A DNA stretch of 64,000 nucleotides from Taklimakanibacter albus (GTDB taxonomy: Bacteria > Pseudomonadota > Alphaproteobacteria > Rhizobiales > Aestuariivirgaceae). Positions 62,894 to 64,000 of the stretch are shown piece by piece; the stretch's first letter is position 1; every line of letters begins with the position of its first letter. Below the pieces are notes generated by a model that was not told the DNA's origin, did not search any database, and saw nothing but the letters and a program-made list of their open reading frames with translations. Both the position numbers and the translations under genes were made by a program. The stretch spans positions 338,343 through 402,342 of the forward strand of contig NZ_JAENHL010000004.1 of NCBI RefSeq assembly GCF_016595235.1, in the 5' to 3' direction.

Positions 62894-63814
62894 CTAGACC
62901 GTGATGACACCGGCGGAGACGCGCACCGCCTGGCCGCCAACGCGCACTTCGGTTAGATCGCCCTTCGCCACATCCGCTTCGAGCACGAGATCGCTCGGCC
63001 GCTTCATCTCATAGCCTTGCTCGATCACGAAGCGATGCTTGCCGTCCTTAAGCTTGTCCGCGATGAGAAGCTGCCGGGCGAGCAGCGCCGTCGCCGAGCC
63101 GGTCGCCGGATCTTCCGGAATGCCGCCGCCCGGCGCATACATGCGCGAACGGAAAGAGGCATCCTTGCCGTCGCCGCCGCGCGTATAGACATAGGCCGCA
63201 TCGACATAGGCCTCGTGTTTTCCGAGGATGCCCATGAGCGCGCTCCAGGCCGGCTCGCAGACGCGGGATTTTTCCAGGACACTGCGCGATACGACCGGCA
63301 CGAAGAAGAAGGTCGGTCCTCCCTGCAGGAGGATCGGCGCATGACCCGCAAAGCCGATCTCATCCGCCGACAGTCCGAGTGCCGCCGCAATGGCGGCTTT
63401 GTCCGGACCGTCGTCAACTTTCACCGGCACCACCGGCGCCTTGAACATGCCATGCGGCACGTCGCCTATACGCGTCACCTTGACCGGCACGAGGCCCGCA
63501 ACCTCCTCGAGCCGGATCTCGGTCTCGAAGGAGCAGCCGGGCTTGTTCTTCATCTCGGCGAGCAGGATGGCGCAGCCGAGCGTCGGATGGCCGGCGAAGG
63601 GCATCTCGCCACCCGGGAAGAAGATGCGCACCTTGGCGGTGTTGTTGGGATCGGCGGGCTTCATCACGAAGATCGTCTCCGAGAGATTGAACTCGCGGGT
63701 GATCGTCTGCATTTGCTCCGTCGTCAGATGATCGGCATCGTGGACGACCGCCAGCGGATTGCCGCCGAAGCGCTTGTTGGTGAAGACATCGAGGGTGTTG
63801 AATTTGAGTTCCAT
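62894..63814 (-). CDS. PhzF family isomerase
   Basis: 306 residues of the PhzF (diaminopimelate-epimerase-fold) family. The N-terminal FNTLDVFTNKRFGGNPLAVV holds the family motif; the catalytic Glu lies in REFNLSETIFV. FFPGGEMPFAGHPTLGCA contains the second conserved segment. EDPATGSATALLARQL (near residue 230) closes the active site. In phenazine producers it isomerises DHHA. Here, with no phz genes, it is more likely an isomerase of unknown substrate. ATG at 63814 (MELKFNTLDVF) is chosen over an in-frame start 51 bases upstream. Confidence 0.88.
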   Translation of the reverse strand: MELKFNTLDVFTNKRFGGNPLAVVHDADHLTTEQMQTITREFNLSETIFVMKPADPNNTAKVRIFFPGGEMPFAGHPTLGCAILLAEMKNKPGCSFETEIRLEEVAGLVPVKVTRIGDVPHGMFKAPVVPVKVDDGPDKAAIAAALGLSADEIGFAGHAPILLQGGPTFFFVPVVSRSVLEKSRVCEPAWSALMGILGKHEAYVDAAYVYTRGGDGKDASFRSRMYAPGGGIPEDPATGSATALLARQLLIADKLKDGKHRFVIEQGYEMKRPSDLVLEADVAKGDLTEVRVGGQAVRVSAGVITV

Positions 63815-63890
63815 GGCGGTGATTGGTAATCCGCCGGGCATTTGACCGCAAGTGGAGTATTGCACCCTGACGAATTGTATGGAGGCAATC

Positions 63891-64000
63891 TTAATCGAGC
63901 ATATGCGCCGCGACGGTGCCGGAATAGACCGGCTCGACGGCGCCGGTCAGGACGACCCCGCCGATCCCGTCCCAGTGCACTTCTACGGTTCCGCCGTCGC
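63891..64000 (-). CDS. C-terminal end of a diaminopimelate epimerase-like protein (cut by window)
   Basis: On the minus strand an open frame enters at the right edge and stops at 63891 (TAA). The 36 visible residues are GGTVEVHWDGIGGVVLTG and AVEPVYSGTVAAHMLD, matching the last segment of DapF (GGxLxIEWxxxGxVxLTGPAxxVFxG). It sits beside another protein of the same fold (PhzF). I give the DapF call at moderate confidence; related epimerases would end in the same way. Confidence 0.5.
   Translation of the reverse strand, partial: DGGTVEVHWDGIGGVVLTGAVEPVYSGTVAAHMLD

Noticed and set aside
62894..63814. Phenazine biosynthesis gene phzF proper
   Set aside because: No other phz genes are present; PhzF-like isomerases are common outside that pathway.

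Overview
The window is a contiguous piece of a high-G+C alphaproteobacterial chromosome, most likely from the order Hyphomicrobiales (rhizobia and relatives). The evidence is a giant Growth Pole Ring (GPR/RgsE)-type scaffold (27.6-34.1 kb), DUF2852 and DUF1127 proteins, a YcjX/YcjF pair, adrenodoxin-type ferredoxin plus TrxR-like ferredoxin reductase, and several families of short palindromic intergenic repeats typical of rhizobial genomes. I see no rRNA, prophage, insertion sequence, CRISPR array or conjugation gene. One tRNA gene (Lys, anticodon CTT) is present. Both ends cut a gene: an FAD oxidoreductase on the left and a probable dapF on the right.

Layout. 0-10 kb: oxidoreductase fragment, P-loop ATPase, metA (with the acetyl-CoA-type Glu111), an AGE-family sugar isomerase, a SixA-like phosphatase behind a possible Pho box, a ycjX-ycjF-M48 protease run, a VOC protein and a VWA/CoxE protein. 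10-24 kb: SelA-like PLP enzyme, EF-hand protein with a strong terminator, CelD-like acyltransferase, OYE-type demethylase, a solitary TadG-like VWA protein, DMT transporter, persulfide-dioxygenase-like hydrolase, an mhqO/mhqD-like pair, 6-phosphogluconate dehydrogenase, DmpA peptidase and a Kef-type antiporter. 25-39 kb: ferredoxin and its reductase, an Hpt protein, the 2161-residue scaffold, the D-glutamate catabolic pair dgcN-dgcA, an MFS transporter and a threonine dehydratase-like enzyme. 39-49 kb: DUF2852, an atypical SDR, ATP-grasp with LysR regulator, a degenerate LytM protein, and an ECF sigma/anti-sigma operon divergent from a Tat-exported MBL hydrolase, TPR and DoxX genes.

49-64 kb: tRNA-Lys, a phytase-like esterase with a good Pho box, a GIY-YIG nuclease embedded in eight palindromic repeats, leuA preceded by a leucine-rich leader ORF, then a two-component and amide-utilisation block. 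That block holds an NCS1 permease fused to a histidine kinase, a receiver-kinase hybrid, an OmpR-type regulator, and the formamidase operon (fmdA, amiS/ureI-like channel, fmdB-like zinc ribbon). Two small secreted proteins, a PhzF isomerase and the dapF end close the window.

Most notable: (1) the NCS1-permease/kinase fusion beside the formamidase operon, a candidate substrate-sensing regulatory system; (2) an identical bipartite motif, GGAATA-N11-GGCGGAGTCTC, on both strands of the sigma/MBL intergenic region, predicting a self-regulated ECF circuit; (3) a scaffold made of about 130 consecutive 11-residue repeats; (4) the repeat cluster around the GIY-YIG gene, and one repeat family inserted inside another at 19.1 kb; (5) the leuA leader. 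All functional calls are from reading the sequence; no database search was run.
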